Shown here: in pieces, positions 1 through 11,257 of the stretch
Layout of the letters: each line of letters starts with the position of its first letter
How positions within the stretch are numbered: the stretch's first letter is position 1
Source of the DNA: an uncultured delta proteobacterium
GTDB taxonomy: Bacteria; Desulfobacterota; WTBG01; CAIYCZ01; CAIRTM01
DNA: 41,334 bases
Assembly (NCBI GenBank): GCA_903911225.1
Contig: CAIWCT010000331.1
Location: 1-41,334 of the forward strand
Direction: 5' to 3'
Translations under genes and position numbers: made by a program
Notes under the pieces: generated by a model
What the model was told of the DNA's origin: nothing
What the model saw: only the letters and a program-made list of their open reading frames with translations
Database searches by the model: none

Positions 1-244
1 AGTCGGCGAACCCCTTGAAGTGCTTATTATCAGCATAGACAAGCGCAACAGGAAAATCGGACTCAGCCTTCGTGAGCTCAAGCAGGCTCAGCAGGAATTT
101 GAAATGAAGGGCTATATTGCGCAGCAGCAGGAATCAAGTCCCAATGCAACACTGGGCGACGTACTCCGGGCTGCCGCTGAAATGAAGGCACAAGAGGCAA
201 AGGATACGGAAGCAGAGCAGGAAAAGATTGATGAAACAGAGTAA
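1..244 (+). CDS. rpsA: 30S ribosomal protein S1, C-terminal end (partial)
   Basis: The reading frame is open from base 2 (V-G-E-P-L-E) into the 74-residue ORF, so the gene begins outside the window. The visible part is the last strand of an S1/OB-fold RNA-binding domain (VLIISIDKRNRKIGLSL), followed by a charged tail rich in Glu, Lys and Ala. That is the usual end of bacterial S1, which binds mRNA on the 30S subunit during initiation. A 12-bp hairpin follows the stop codon. The short homology leaves a small chance that this is another multi-S1-domain protein, but adjacency to sppA is common for rpsA. Confidence 0.82.
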   Translation, partial: VGEPLEVLIISIDKRNRKIGLSLRELKQAQQEFEMKGYIAQQQESSPNATLGDVLRAAAEMKAQEAKDTEAEQEKIDETE

Positions 245-268
245 TTAAGACATTGTGCAGCAATCCGG

Positions 269-306
269 GGGAAGGTGATGGTATGCATCACCTTCCCTTC
301 TCTTTT
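269..306 (+). terminator. Intrinsic terminator after rpsA
   Basis: A perfect 12-bp stem, GGGAAGGTGATG / CATCACCTTCCC, closes a 5-base loop (gtatg) and is followed by TTCTCTTTT. It lies between the rpsA stop and the sppA ribosome binding site. The T-tract is interrupted, so some read-through into sppA is possible. Confidence 0.75.
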
Positions 307-318
307 CAGGTGGCGACC

Positions 319-1209
319 ATGAAAAAACATCCTTTTGTTACCGGCTTTATCCTTCTTTTTTCAATTGGCATTGCAAGCATACTGGGAATATGGCTTTTCA
401 GCAGCCCCAAAATGCATATCGGCAGTTCTATAACCGGCAGCAGCAAGATTGCTGTTGTTGAGGTTGAAGGAATTATCACCCAGTCCCGAACAATAATAAA
501 AACATTGAACAGCTATAAAAACAACCCCCGCATCAAGGCCATTGTTCTTCGAATTGATTCACCCGGTGGCAGCGTTGGCCCCTCACAGGAAATATATGAA
601 GAACTCATAAAAATGAGAGATAAAAAGCTCATTATTTCCTCCATGGGTTCGGTTGCGGCATCAGGTGGCTATTATATCGCTTGCGCTTCAAATAGAATTT
701 TTGCCAACCCGGGCACCATTACCGGCAGCATCGGCGTTATTATTGAATTTGCCAATATTGAAGAGTTGCTTGGAAAAATAGGGCTGAAAAGCGTCGTCAT
801 AAAAAGCGGCAAATATAAGGACATACTGTCCCCAACCCGTGAACTGGGAGATGATGAAAAGGTGCTTATTCAGGGAGTCATCGACAGCATACAAAACCAG
901 TTTGTTGACGCCGTTGCGCTGGGACGAAATCTTCCACGAACAAAAGTAGCTGAAATAGCCGATGGCAGGATATTTTCCGGCGAGCAGGCAAAATCGCTCG
1001 GCCTTGTTGATGAGCTGGGAAATCTTGAAGATGCCATTAACTATGCAGCAGAAAAGGCGGGCATAAGCGGTGAGCCTGATGTCGTATATCCCGAAAAGAA
1101 ACGCCCTTCAATACTGGATTATGTCATTGAAGAGTCTGTTTCAAAAATTCATGAAGTAATAACCCGCGGTCAGGTAAGCGCACAGTTTCTTCTGCAGACA
1201 CCAAAATAA
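319..1209 (+). CDS. sppA: Signal peptide peptidase SppA (short form)
   Basis: A membrane-anchored serine protease of the S49 family, which degrades cleaved signal peptides at the inner membrane. The start at MKKHPF is chosen because AGGTGG lies six bases upstream; the longer ORF start has no such site and would run through the rpsA terminator. Residues 6-28 form one N-terminal membrane segment. The protease core has the SPGGSV strand, the nucleophile serine in GSVAASGGYY, and the general-base lysine in KSGKYKD. At 296 residues it is the single-domain (Bacillus-like) version, not the duplicated 67K E. coli type. It lies downstream of rpsA and converges on trmFO. Confidence 0.92.
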   Translation: MKKHPFVTGFILLFSIGIASILGIWLFSSPKMHIGSSITGSSKIAVVEVEGIITQSRTIIKTLNSYKNNPRIKAIVLRIDSPGGSVGPSQEIYEELIKMRDKKLIISSMGSVAASGGYYIACASNRIFANPGTITGSIGVIIEFANIEELLGKIGLKSVVIKSGKYKDILSPTRELGDDEKVLIQGVIDSIQNQFVDAVALGRNLPRTKVAEIADGRIFSGEQAKSLGLVDELGNLEDAINYAAEKAGISGEPDVVYPEKKRPSILDYVIEESVSKIHEVITRGQVSAQFLLQTPK

Positions 1210-1210
1210 T

Positions 1211-1360
1211 ATCGAAAAAATGTTCTATTGTTATCGTTATACCGTCTAAAGCCGGTATCCGGTAGGGGCGCACCTGTGTGTGCGCCCTTGTTATAGGCAG
1301 ACACGCAGGTCTGCCCCTACCCATGTTCCCGGTTTTCACCGGGGAGACGACTTTTTATAA
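1211..1360. repeat. MITE-like palindromic element, family 1, copy A (degenerate ends)
   Basis: This about 150-bp stretch aligns along its whole length with the reverse complement of 35409-35556. It contains three internal hairpins: GGGCGCAC/GTGCGCCC, GGCAGAC/GTCTGCC and CCGG/CCGG around TTTTCA. Its outer ends, ATCGAAAAAATG and GACGACTTTTTATAACG, are decayed versions of the 13-bp terminal repeats of the other copy. It fills the gap between the convergent sppA and trmFO genes and may end transcription from both sides. Its right end carries the trmFO stop codon. Confidence 0.85.
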
Positions 1361-2715
1361 CGTGATATCAACAACGCTGGTATCAAAAACATCTGCCTTT
1401 TCTAAAAGCTCCCCCTTCCATAAACCCATGCCCCGAAGCGCACGTTCTGCATACAGGCGCTTGCGGTCGCCTTTGCGGGCTTTAACGCCCAGCGGCGGAA
1501 GTATACCAAAATTTGCATTCATGGGCTGAAAATCCTTATTGGCTGCATCGGTAATATAGGCTGCAAGGGCTCCGGTAAGCGTTGTGGGAGGCGGCACCGC
1601 AGGCTCAAGCCCTGCGGCATATCTTGCGGCGTTGATGCCTGCCAGAAGCCCCATGGCGATTGACTCGACATACCCTTCTACACCCGTAATCTGGCCGGCA
1701 AAGAAGATGCGCGGTTCTGCTTGGAGCTGCAGCGACGGCGCAAGCAGCCAGGGCGAGTGAATATATGTATTGCGGTGCATGCTGCCGTAGCGGGCAAACT
1801 CGGCATGCTCAAGCCCCGGTATAAGGGCGAACACCCGCTTCTGCTCCGGCCATTTAAGCCGCGTCTGGAAACCTACGATATTATACAGTGTGGCCGCGCT
1901 GTTCTCCTGCCGCAGCTGCACCACGGCATAGGGCTGGCGCCCGGTGCGCGGGTCGATAAGGCCTACGGGCTTCATAGGGCCAAATGCGAGCGTTTCCACG
2001 CCGCGATCTGCCATAACCTCAACCGGCATGCATCCTTCAAAGGGCACAAGCGTCTCGAACTCGCGCAGGGGAGCTTTATCTGCGGCAAGCAGTTCGCGCA
2101 CGAACCCGTAATACTCATCCTGGGATAGCGGACAGTTAATGTAATCGGCATCACCCTTGTCATAGCGGGAAGCTCTGTACGTTTTGTCCGGGTCAATGGA
2201 GCCGGCCTCGATAATAGGGGCTATGGCATCATGGAAATAAAGGAACTGCTCGCCCAGCAGAGGCTTCAGCTGCCCGGCAAGGGCATCGGATGTGAGGGGG
2301 CCGGTGGCGATTATGACGATACCTTCAGGTGGAACAGCTGCTGCCTCACTGCGCACAAGCGTAATACCCGGATGCTGTTCAATAGCGAGCGTAATACCTG
2401 CGGAAAACTGTTCGCGGTCAACAGCCAGTGCTGCACCCGCCGGCACGCGGCTGGCATCGGCCTGCCTGACAACTAAAGAATCAAGCATGCGCAGCTCTTC
2501 CTTCAAAACTCCGGAGGCATTGGCAAGGCCTTCGGCTTTTAGAGAATTGCTGCACACACAAGCTCTGCAAGCCCTTCGCTTTTATGGGCCGGTGAAAAAC
2601 GCTGCGGCTTCATTTCATACAGCCTCACCCGGCAGCCGCTCTGCGCAGCCTGCCAGGCGGCCTCACAGCCGGCAAGCCCTGCGCCGATGATGGTTATTTC
2701 ATGATGTAACGACAT
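1355..2715 (-). pseudogene. trmFO: TrmFO tRNA (uracil-5-)-methyltransferase, frameshifted
   Basis: TrmFO uses methylenetetrahydrofolate and FADH2 to make 5-methyluridine at position 54 of tRNAs. Two overlapping ORFs together make one full-length protein. The upstream ORF starts at MSLHHE, carries the FAD motif [10 protein letters not shown], and ends in AELVCAAIL-stop. The downstream ORF resumes with [10 protein letters not shown] and runs to the normal C-terminus, including [14 protein letters not shown] and [12 protein letters not shown]. The family reads AELVCSNSL here, so the break is two extra bases in the GTGTGTG run (+ strand 2553-2560). The affected cysteine is one of two conserved functional cysteines. 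This could be a true inactivation, a phase-variable tract or a sequence error. It is the last gene of the dprA-topA-trmFO series. Confidence 0.85.
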
Positions 2716-2821
2716 AGTTGTAAACCCAAAAAAACCAAAAAAAATGCTGCGCAACTAACAATAAAAAAAGCGGACAGGCCAATTGCGAAGGCCTGTCCAC
2801 CCTGTACAATCCTGCAATAAA

Positions 2822-5131
<2,310 letters not shown>

Positions 5132-5217
5132 AAAAGTGCCAACCAATAAAATTAAAAGCTCAATAGTTGTTTCAATTTAACCACATAATCCATTAATACA
5201 CTAATTCTTTTCAATAG

Positions 5218-6324
5218 CTAAACATCCATTTTAACAAACCGCTTGCCTGGCAGCTGCCGCACAAAGCCTGAAAGCTCAAGCTCCAGCAGCAACGATAAGA
5301 GCTGCCCGGAGTGCAGCTTTGAGCGAACAATGAGATCATCTATTTGCACCGGCGCATCCTGTAAAAGGCCATACAGGTTTTGCAGCGCCGGCCCAAGGGC
5401 TGCGATCCGATCAGCCTCCGGCTCGGCCGGCATTTGCTGCGGCGCACCGATATTCAGCTCTTCCAATATATCAGCTGCGCCCTCAACAAGTTTTGCGCCT
5501 GTGCGCAGCAGACTGTGCGTTCCCTTGGTCTTATAAGAATAGATGCTTCCGGGCACGGCGTACACGTCACGGCCCTGTTCAAGGGCCATTCGCGCCGTGA
5601 TGAGAGATCCGCTTTTCATACCTGCTTCGACCACCAGCACCCCAAGGGACAGGCCGCTGATGATCCTGTTGCGCGCCGGGAAATTATAGGCATTGGGCTT
5701 TGTGCCCAGGCTGTACTCCGACACAACTGCGCCGTTTTCTGCAATCCGGTCATACAACTTTTTATTTTCAGGCGGATATACCGTGTCAACGCCGCAGCCA
5801 AGCACCGCCAGTGTGCGGCCCTGTACCGCAAGTGCTGCGGCATGCGCCTCGGAATCTATGCCACGTGCCAGACCGCTCACCACGGTGATTCCGGAGGCGG
5901 CAAGCTCCCGGGAAATGTCCTGTGCCGCCCGGCGGCCATAGTCAGAAGAACTGCGTGATCCAACGACCGCAACTGCGTTCTTATCCTGCGGCTCAATGCT
6001 GCCCTTCACATACAGAAGCTGCGGCGGATCATATATATTTCTGAGATTCTCAGGATAGCCGGGATGAGCAATGGTGATTACCTGTACACCTGCACCCTCG
6101 ATACGCTCTATCTCGCGGTCTATGGCATCACTGTGTCTGAACTGCCGGATTGCCTCTACCGCCTGAGGTCCCATCCCCTCGACCTGCCCGAGAGCATCGG
6201 AGCCCGCGTGAAACACCTGTTCAGGGGAACCGAAGCGCGCCAGCAAATTCTTGCAGGTAACATTGCCGATACCGGCAATAAGGCGAAGGGCGATCCAGTA
6301 ATACAGCTCATGCACAGGCGGCAT
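5218..6324 (-). CDS. dprA: DNA processing protein DprA/Smf
   Basis: DprA binds incoming single-stranded DNA and loads RecA during natural transformation. The Rossmann-like core is clear: VGSRSSSDYGRRAA, SGLARGIDSEAHAAAL, GCGVDTVYPPEN and ARNRIISGLS. An N-terminal helix-hairpin region (ALRLIAGIGN) and a C-terminal winged-helix-like tail complete the usual layout. The track starts at a TTG at 6339. The ATG at 6324 (MPPVHELYYW) is preferred as a normal start codon, but neither has a well-placed ribosome site. The length is 368 residues. The gene lies 64 bases downstream of tatD and 86 bases upstream of topA. Confidence 0.93.
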   Translation of the reverse strand: MPPVHELYYWIALRLIAGIGNVTCKNLLARFGSPEQVFHAGSDALGQVEGMGPQAVEAIRQFRHSDAIDREIERIEGAGVQVITIAHPGYPENLRNIYDPPQLLYVKGSIEPQDKNAVAVVGSRSSSDYGRRAAQDISRELAASGITVVSGLARGIDSEAHAAALAVQGRTLAVLGCGVDTVYPPENKKLYDRIAENGAVVSEYSLGTKPNAYNFPARNRIISGLSLGVLVVEAGMKSGSLITARMALEQGRDVYAVPGSIYSYKTKGTHSLLRTGAKLVEGAADILEELNIGAPQQMPAEPEADRIAALGPALQNLYGLLQDAPVQIDDLIVRSKLHSGQLLSLLLELELSGFVRQLPGKRFVKMDV

Positions 6325-6388
6325 CCTTTGCGGGTTCAAAACAAATCAAGAGTGATAGCCGCGGGGGGGATAAAAGTCAAGCTCAAAT

Positions 6389-7171
6389 TTAGCCGGCTGG
6401 TTTTTCAAGCATGAAAACCTTGCGTGCGTTTTCCGCCGTAGTGCGGGCCACCTCATCAAAATCAACCTGCTTTATCTCTGCTATTTTCTCGGCCACCAGG
6501 CGAACATTGGCAGGCTCATTGCGCTTACCCCGGTGCGGCACAGGGGTAAGAAACGGGCAATCGGTCTCAATGAGCAAATGCTTAAGCGGCACACTGCTTA
6601 CCACCTCCTGTATGACCCGGGCGTTTTTAAATGTGACGGTGCCGGGAATAGAGATATAAAACCCCATATCGATACAGGCAAAAGCCATTGCCGCATCGCC
6701 AGAAAAGCAGTGCAGCACGCCACCCATCTCATGGGCTTTCTCATGACGCAGAATTTCGAGTGTTTCATCATGTGCCTCACGGTCATGAATGACCACGGGC
6801 AATTTCAGGCTCCGGGCAAGTCCGAGCTGAGCGCGAAAGCAGCGACGCTGCTCGTCCCGGGTTGAAAGGTTGCGGTAGTAGTCGAGCCCCATCTCCCCCA
6901 GTGCCACCACGTTTGCGTTAGATGCATGCGCTTCCAGAAAATCAAGCGCCCCGCGATCAAACTCCACTGCATTATGCGGATGTATGCCCAGGGTTGCATA
7001 AATAAACGGATAGCAAGCGGCAAGCTCAAGGGCCTGCCTGCATTCGCTAATGCCGATGCCCACGGTGATGATCGACTCAATGCCGTTGTCAAGAGCGCGC
7101 TGTATGACAGCATCAATGTCATGTTTGAATTCAGGCAGATCAAGATGAGCATGCGAGTCTATGAGTGACAT
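6389..7171 (-). CDS. tatD: TatD-family metal-dependent DNase
   Basis: A TIM-barrel hydrolase of the TatD/YcfH group, which acts as a 3'-5' exonuclease on DNA in studied members. Metal ligands are visible in order: the SHAHLD pair of histidines, Glu in GEMGLDYY, His in VIHDREA, His in LHCFSG and Asp in IETDCPFL. The length of 260 residues is typical. It lies in the same - strand run between the TMTC-like pair and dprA, 40 bases from its upstream neighbour. The specific paralogue (TatD, YcfH or YjjV type) cannot be told from sequence alone. Confidence 0.92.
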   Translation of the reverse strand: MSLIDSHAHLDLPEFKHDIDAVIQRALDNGIESIITVGIGISECRQALELAACYPFIYATLGIHPHNAVEFDRGALDFLEAHASNANVVALGEMGLDYYRNLSTRDEQRRCFRAQLGLARSLKLPVVIHDREAHDETLEILRHEKAHEMGGVLHCFSGDAAMAFACIDMGFYISIPGTVTFKNARVIQEVVSSVPLKHLLIETDCPFLTPVPHRGKRNEPANVRLVAEKIAEIKQVDFDEVARTTAENARKVFMLEKPAG

Positions 7172-7211
7172 GATAGGTCCATTGTATAAGTTAAGGGCGT
7201 AAAGCCCGTTT

Positions 7212-9158
7212 TCAATCTTCTGCTTCTTCCTGCAGTGACGGTCTGCCTGTAGACATTCCCTGCAGCCGCTGAGCTTTCAGCAGAAACGCTTTGCCCTGCT
7301 CCGGCTGCCCCATGTCACTATAGGCTCTGCCGACATACTGGTTTAAAACCAGGTCATCGGGAGCATACTTCAGCCCTTCGATCCACTGCTCAATCGCCGC
7401 TTTAAAGTTTCCCCGAGACGCAAGGATAGCGCCAAAATTACGGCGCGCTAAAACAAATTGCGGATCAGCAGCAACAGAGCGGCGATACAGTTCTTCTGCT
7501 TTATCGGGCTGGTTGCGAACATTCCGGTACAGAAAACCCAGTGAATTGAGAGCGGTGGGGCTGTCGGGCTTATGTACGAGGGCTTTTTCATAATCGCCAA
7601 TGGCCTGATCATACATTTTCAGCTTTGAATACGCAAGCGCCCTGTAGCCTATGGTCTGGGAATTCGGGTATGCCTCGTATGCTTTGGTGAAAAGCTCTAT
7701 GCTTTTCTTCACCATAGCCTGATCCTCAACAACGCTTGTAGCTGAATTATAGCCCTTGTAAAGACATTCCACGCCGTAGTGGTGCATCAGCATAGCGCTG
7801 TCGGGAGAGACCCGCATATCGGCTCCAAACAGCGTAAAGTTATCTTTCCAGTCAGGGCTGCGCATGACGGTTTTTGCGCCATAGAGCACAAGTATCAGCC
7901 CGGCAACAGCCATAAGAAGCATGGTTGGTTTACCGCCGGACAGTTGGCCTTGAAAAATTCGAAGCAGCAGCCATGCCAGGGCCAACGTAAAACCAAGCGA
8001 CGGCAGATACAGCAGCCGCTCGCCATAATTGGTGTACGTGAGTATAAAAACATTGCTGACCAGTGAAAAAGAAACCAGAAAAAAAAGAACGGTAAACGCC
8101 ATGAATGAACGCCTCCGCGCCTGCCAGAAGGCCCAGGCAGCCATGCCGCCATAGGCCGCAAGCCCGGCCAGCGGACGCCAGTCGGCAAATGTTGCGGGCT
8201 TCACCTGCGGATAGCCCATGTCGCTCACCAGCGGGTGCGGGGACACAAGCACTGCCAGATACCTCCAGCACATGTCAAGCGCCGATGCCAGGCGAGATAC
8301 AGAACTAGAGGCTAATACGATATAATTAGATATCCCTGCAATTTTGAGGTCTGCGCCCTGCCCTGCTATCACCTTAAAACGAATTGCCAGAAAAAGCGCA
8401 GCTGGAAGCAGAAACCATGCCGAGAGCTTAAGGATTTCGCCGAGCCTTTTTTTCGAAAAAAACCAGAGCGTCAGGGGGAAAATCCCGAAGAAGACGATAG
8501 AACCTTCCTTGGAAAAAAGGGCAAGCCCGTATGCCGTAACCGCACCCGCAAGCCAGAGCGGTTTCTGTTCGTCTGCAAAACGCCACAGTCCGTACAGGGC
8601 AGCCGTGCCAAACAGCAATGCCAGAATTTCATCAAGGCTCTTAATGTTTGCCACCACCTCGGTGTGCACCGGCTGAGCCATAAACAGCAGCACACCCAGG
8701 GCAGGCAGCAGCGGCGTGTAGGTGCGCAGAATGCGCCGCCATGTCACCCACAGAAGCCAGCCCGTCAGGGAATACAAAAGCACATTAACGAAATGGTACA
8801 AGCCGGGCTTGTCCGGCGCAAGCTGCCACATGATGGCAAACACGGAAAGCGTCAGCGGGCGATACAGCGGCCCGGCCTGACGGCGCACCTGGTAGCCCGA
8901 GCGATATTCCGTTGAAAAGAATGTGCCGATATTTTTGACCCCGCCCTTCACCAGGTAATTATTTATGATGGCGGAGCTGTCATCATAGCAGTAGTCGTGG
9001 CCAATGGTGTTGGCATACAGGCAGAACCCGAGAAGAGCCGCCAGCAAGCCGACATACCAGAGGCTCCCGCTGCCCTGCTTCGCACCAGGCTCCGGTACGC
9101 TAGCAGCAGCTACAGGCTTTACACCCTTTTGAGGCCGTATCTGAATTCGTTTAGCCAT
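7212..9158 (-). CDS. TMTC-like membrane protein with C-terminal TPR repeats (paralogue 2)
   Basis: A 648-residue protein. A proline-rich cytoplasmic N-terminus (1-32) is followed by about ten hydrophobic segments to around residue 440, then TPR repeats (about 470-635, e.g. AIGDYEKALVHKPDSPTALNSLGFLYR). After the first membrane segment comes an Asp pair (D59-D60, in YCYDDSSAI), the acidic motif of GT-C glycosyltransferases. The layout matches bacterial relatives of the TMTC/PMT O-mannosyltransferases. Glycosyl transfer from a lipid-linked sugar is therefore an inference; the substrate is unknown. It is a tandem duplicate of the next gene upstream, 100 bases away, with homology along the whole length. 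Confidence 0.75.
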   Translation of the reverse strand: MAKRIQIRPQKGVKPVAAASVPEPGAKQGSGSLWYVGLLAALLGFCLYANTIGHDYCYDDSSAIINNYLVKGGVKNIGTFFSTEYRSGYQVRRQAGPLYRPLTLSVFAIMWQLAPDKPGLYHFVNVLLYSLTGWLLWVTWRRILRTYTPLLPALGVLLFMAQPVHTEVVANIKSLDEILALLFGTAALYGLWRFADEQKPLWLAGAVTAYGLALFSKEGSIVFFGIFPLTLWFFSKKRLGEILKLSAWFLLPAALFLAIRFKVIAGQGADLKIAGISNYIVLASSSVSRLASALDMCWRYLAVLVSPHPLVSDMGYPQVKPATFADWRPLAGLAAYGGMAAWAFWQARRRSFMAFTVLFFLVSFSLVSNVFILTYTNYGERLLYLPSLGFTLALAWLLLRIFQGQLSGGKPTMLLMAVAGLILVLYGAKTVMRSPDWKDNFTLFGADMRVSPDSAMLMHHYGVECLYKGYNSATSVVEDQAMVKKSIELFTKAYEAYPNSQTIGYRALAYSKLKMYDQAIGDYEKALVHKPDSPTALNSLGFLYRNVRNQPDKAEELYRRSVAADPQFVLARRNFGAILASRGNFKAAIEQWIEGLKYAPDDLVLNQYVGRAYSDMGQPEQGKAFLLKAQRLQGMSTGRPSLQEEAED

Positions 9159-9258
9159 TCTGAAACTTTTAAAGCCAGTTATTATTTATGTTCTTGCACA
9201 TGCCATGAGATGCCGGGTTGTCAGGCAGCCTCATTTTACTGCTGCGAGACTTATCGTT

Positions 9259-11208
9259 TCAATTTTCGGCATTTACCTGTGAATCCTGCCTGCTGTCTTT
9301 CATTTTTTTGAGCCGTTCGACTTTTTCCAAAAAAGGTTTTCCCGCATCCGGCTGCCCCATGTCGGTATAGGCGCGGCCGATGTACTGATTCAGGAGCAGG
9401 TTGTCAGGGGCGTATTTGAGCCCTTCTTTCCACTGTTCGATAGCATCGCCAAATCTGCTTCGGCTTGCAAGAACCGCTCCAAGGTTACGCCGCGCTTCTA
9501 CAAAACGCGGATCCGTTGCAACAGCCCTGCGGTAGAGTTCCTCGGCTTTATCAGTCTGGTTTAAATGGTTACGGTATAAAAAACCCAGAGCGCACAAAGC
9601 TGCAGGATTGGCCGGGTTAAGCGCAATGGCTTTCTCATAGTCGGCAATGGCCAGATCGAATTTTTTCAACTTTGAATACGCGTACCCCCGGTACCCGATA
9701 GCCTCGAAGTTACCTGGAAACCCTTCATATGCTTTGGTAAAATAATCTATGCTTTTTTGCACCATAGCGGGATCGAAGACGACTTCGGCATTTTTATCAT
9801 AGCCTTTATGCAGGCACTGAATGCCATAGTTGCCAACCAGCAGAAGGCTGTTGGGGCAAACCTTAATATCCGTGTCAAACAGCGTGAAATCGTTTTTCCA
9901 GTCGGCATTGCGGCTCACGGTTTTCGCGCTGTACAGCACCAGGATGAGAGCCACAGAACACCAAAAAAGGGGGTGTATTTTTTTGCCTGCCTGTTCAGCC
10001 GAAAAAACTTTGATTAACGCCCAGGCAAGCGCAAAGGCAAACCCCAGAGATGGCAGGTAGAGCATCCGCTCGGCATAATTAGTGTAAATAAGATAAAAAA
10101 TATTACTTGGTAGAGTGAAAGCTATTAGAAAAAAGAGCACGGCAAAGGCTAAAAAAACGCGCCGCCGCGCCTCCCATAGCGCCCAGATCGCCATAGTGCC
10201 GTAGGTCATAAGTCCCGCAATCGCCCTCCAATCTGTGAAGGTAACGGGTTTCACCTGCGCATAATTCATCTCGCACACCAGCGGATGCGGCACCAGCAGC
10301 ACGGCAAGGTACCGCCAGCACATAGACAGAGCCGATGCAAAGCGCGACAGCATATCCGGGGCAAGCACGATAAAATTGGTCAAATGGCTCACTTCCAACG
10401 GCACGTTCTGAGAGGTAAGAACAATGGAGCGGGCTGACATAAACAAAGCCGCCGGCACCAAAAACCATGCCGATATTTTTACAATTTTCCAGGGTTTCCT
10501 GTCTGAAAAAAACCAAAGCACCACCGGAAAAATTCCAAGAAAAACAATGCAGCCTTCTTTTGAAAAAAGCGCCAGCCCGAATGCCGTTACCGAACCTGCC
10601 AGCCAGAGCGGCTTTTGTTCATCCAAAAAACGCCACAGCCCGTACAGCGCTGCTGTGCAAAACAGCAGCGCCAGTATTTCATCAAGACTCTTTATATTGG
10701 CTACCACCTCCGTATGCACAGGATGAGCCATAAACAGAAGCACCCCGAGAGCCGGCAGCAGCGGCGGGTATTGTCGCAAAATACGCCGCCACGTCACCCA
10801 CAGGAGCCACCCCGTCAACGCGTACACAAAAGCGTTGAATAAATGAAACGCCCATGGTGTTCCCAACCCAAGCTGCCACAGGGTGGCAAAAATCGTAAGC
10901 GTCAGCGGGCGATATAAAGGACCGGGGTTGTGGCGCACCTCAAAGCCATAGCGGTATTCAGTCGTAAAAATTAAGCCGATATTCTTTATTCCCCCTTTTA
11001 CAATATAGTTTTCCTTGATAGCCGAGTGATCATCAAGACAAAAATCGTTTCCCAGAGTATTGGCGTACAGGCAGAAGCCCAGCAGTGCAGCCAGCAGTCC
11101 GGCATACCTCATGCTTCGGTAGCCCGACGCAGCGGCCCCAACAGGCGCAGACAAAGGGATTACGGATTTTTCAGGCCTTTGAGGAGTGGTTTGCTTTCGT
11201 TTGGCCAT
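9259..11208 (-). CDS. TMTC-like membrane protein with C-terminal TPR repeats (paralogue 1)
   Basis: This 649-residue protein has the same layout as its downstream neighbour: a short basic and proline-containing N-terminus (MAKRKQTTPQ), a membrane core starting with the shared LLAALLGFCLYANTLGN segment, the Asp pair D59-D60 in FCLDDHSAI, and TPRs in the last 170 residues (AIADYEKAIALNPANPAALCALGFLYR). The shared N-terminal MAKR and co-linear similarity show a local tandem duplication. A membrane glycosyltransferase of GT-C type is the best family-level guess. The acceptor could be a secreted protein or an envelope glycan; nothing here decides this. Confidence 0.75.
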   Translation of the reverse strand: MAKRKQTTPQRPEKSVIPLSAPVGAAASGYRSMRYAGLLAALLGFCLYANTLGNDFCLDDHSAIKENYIVKGGIKNIGLIFTTEYRYGFEVRHNPGPLYRPLTLTIFATLWQLGLGTPWAFHLFNAFVYALTGWLLWVTWRRILRQYPPLLPALGVLLFMAHPVHTEVVANIKSLDEILALLFCTAALYGLWRFLDEQKPLWLAGSVTAFGLALFSKEGCIVFLGIFPVVLWFFSDRKPWKIVKISAWFLVPAALFMSARSIVLTSQNVPLEVSHLTNFIVLAPDMLSRFASALSMCWRYLAVLLVPHPLVCEMNYAQVKPVTFTDWRAIAGLMTYGTMAIWALWEARRRVFLAFAVLFFLIAFTLPSNIFYLIYTNYAERMLYLPSLGFAFALAWALIKVFSAEQAGKKIHPLFWCSVALILVLYSAKTVSRNADWKNDFTLFDTDIKVCPNSLLLVGNYGIQCLHKGYDKNAEVVFDPAMVQKSIDYFTKAYEGFPGNFEAIGYRGYAYSKLKKFDLAIADYEKAIALNPANPAALCALGFLYRNHLNQTDKAEELYRRAVATDPRFVEARRNLGAVLASRSRFGDAIEQWKEGLKYAPDNLLLNQYIGRAYTDMGQPDAGKPFLEKVERLKKMKDSRQDSQVNAEN

Positions 11209-11257
11209 GATGGTTAGCGTCTAAAGTAATTCATTATAAGAAAACAGGAGGGCGTTC

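Noticed and set aside
1236-1345. CRISPR-like alternation of repeats (GGGGCGCACC, GGCAGAC...)
   Set aside because: The units are palindromes of one element, not direct repeats with unique spacers; no cas genes are present.
1972-2690. Several + and - strand ORFs of 70-130 residues across trmFO
   Set aside because: They overlap the recognisable TrmFO sequence in other frames and show no family features or ribosome sites.
7188-7206. GGGC-gtaaa-GCCC hairpin followed by GTTTTC as a terminator
   Set aside because: The 4-bp stem is on the wrong strand for the - strand genes around it.
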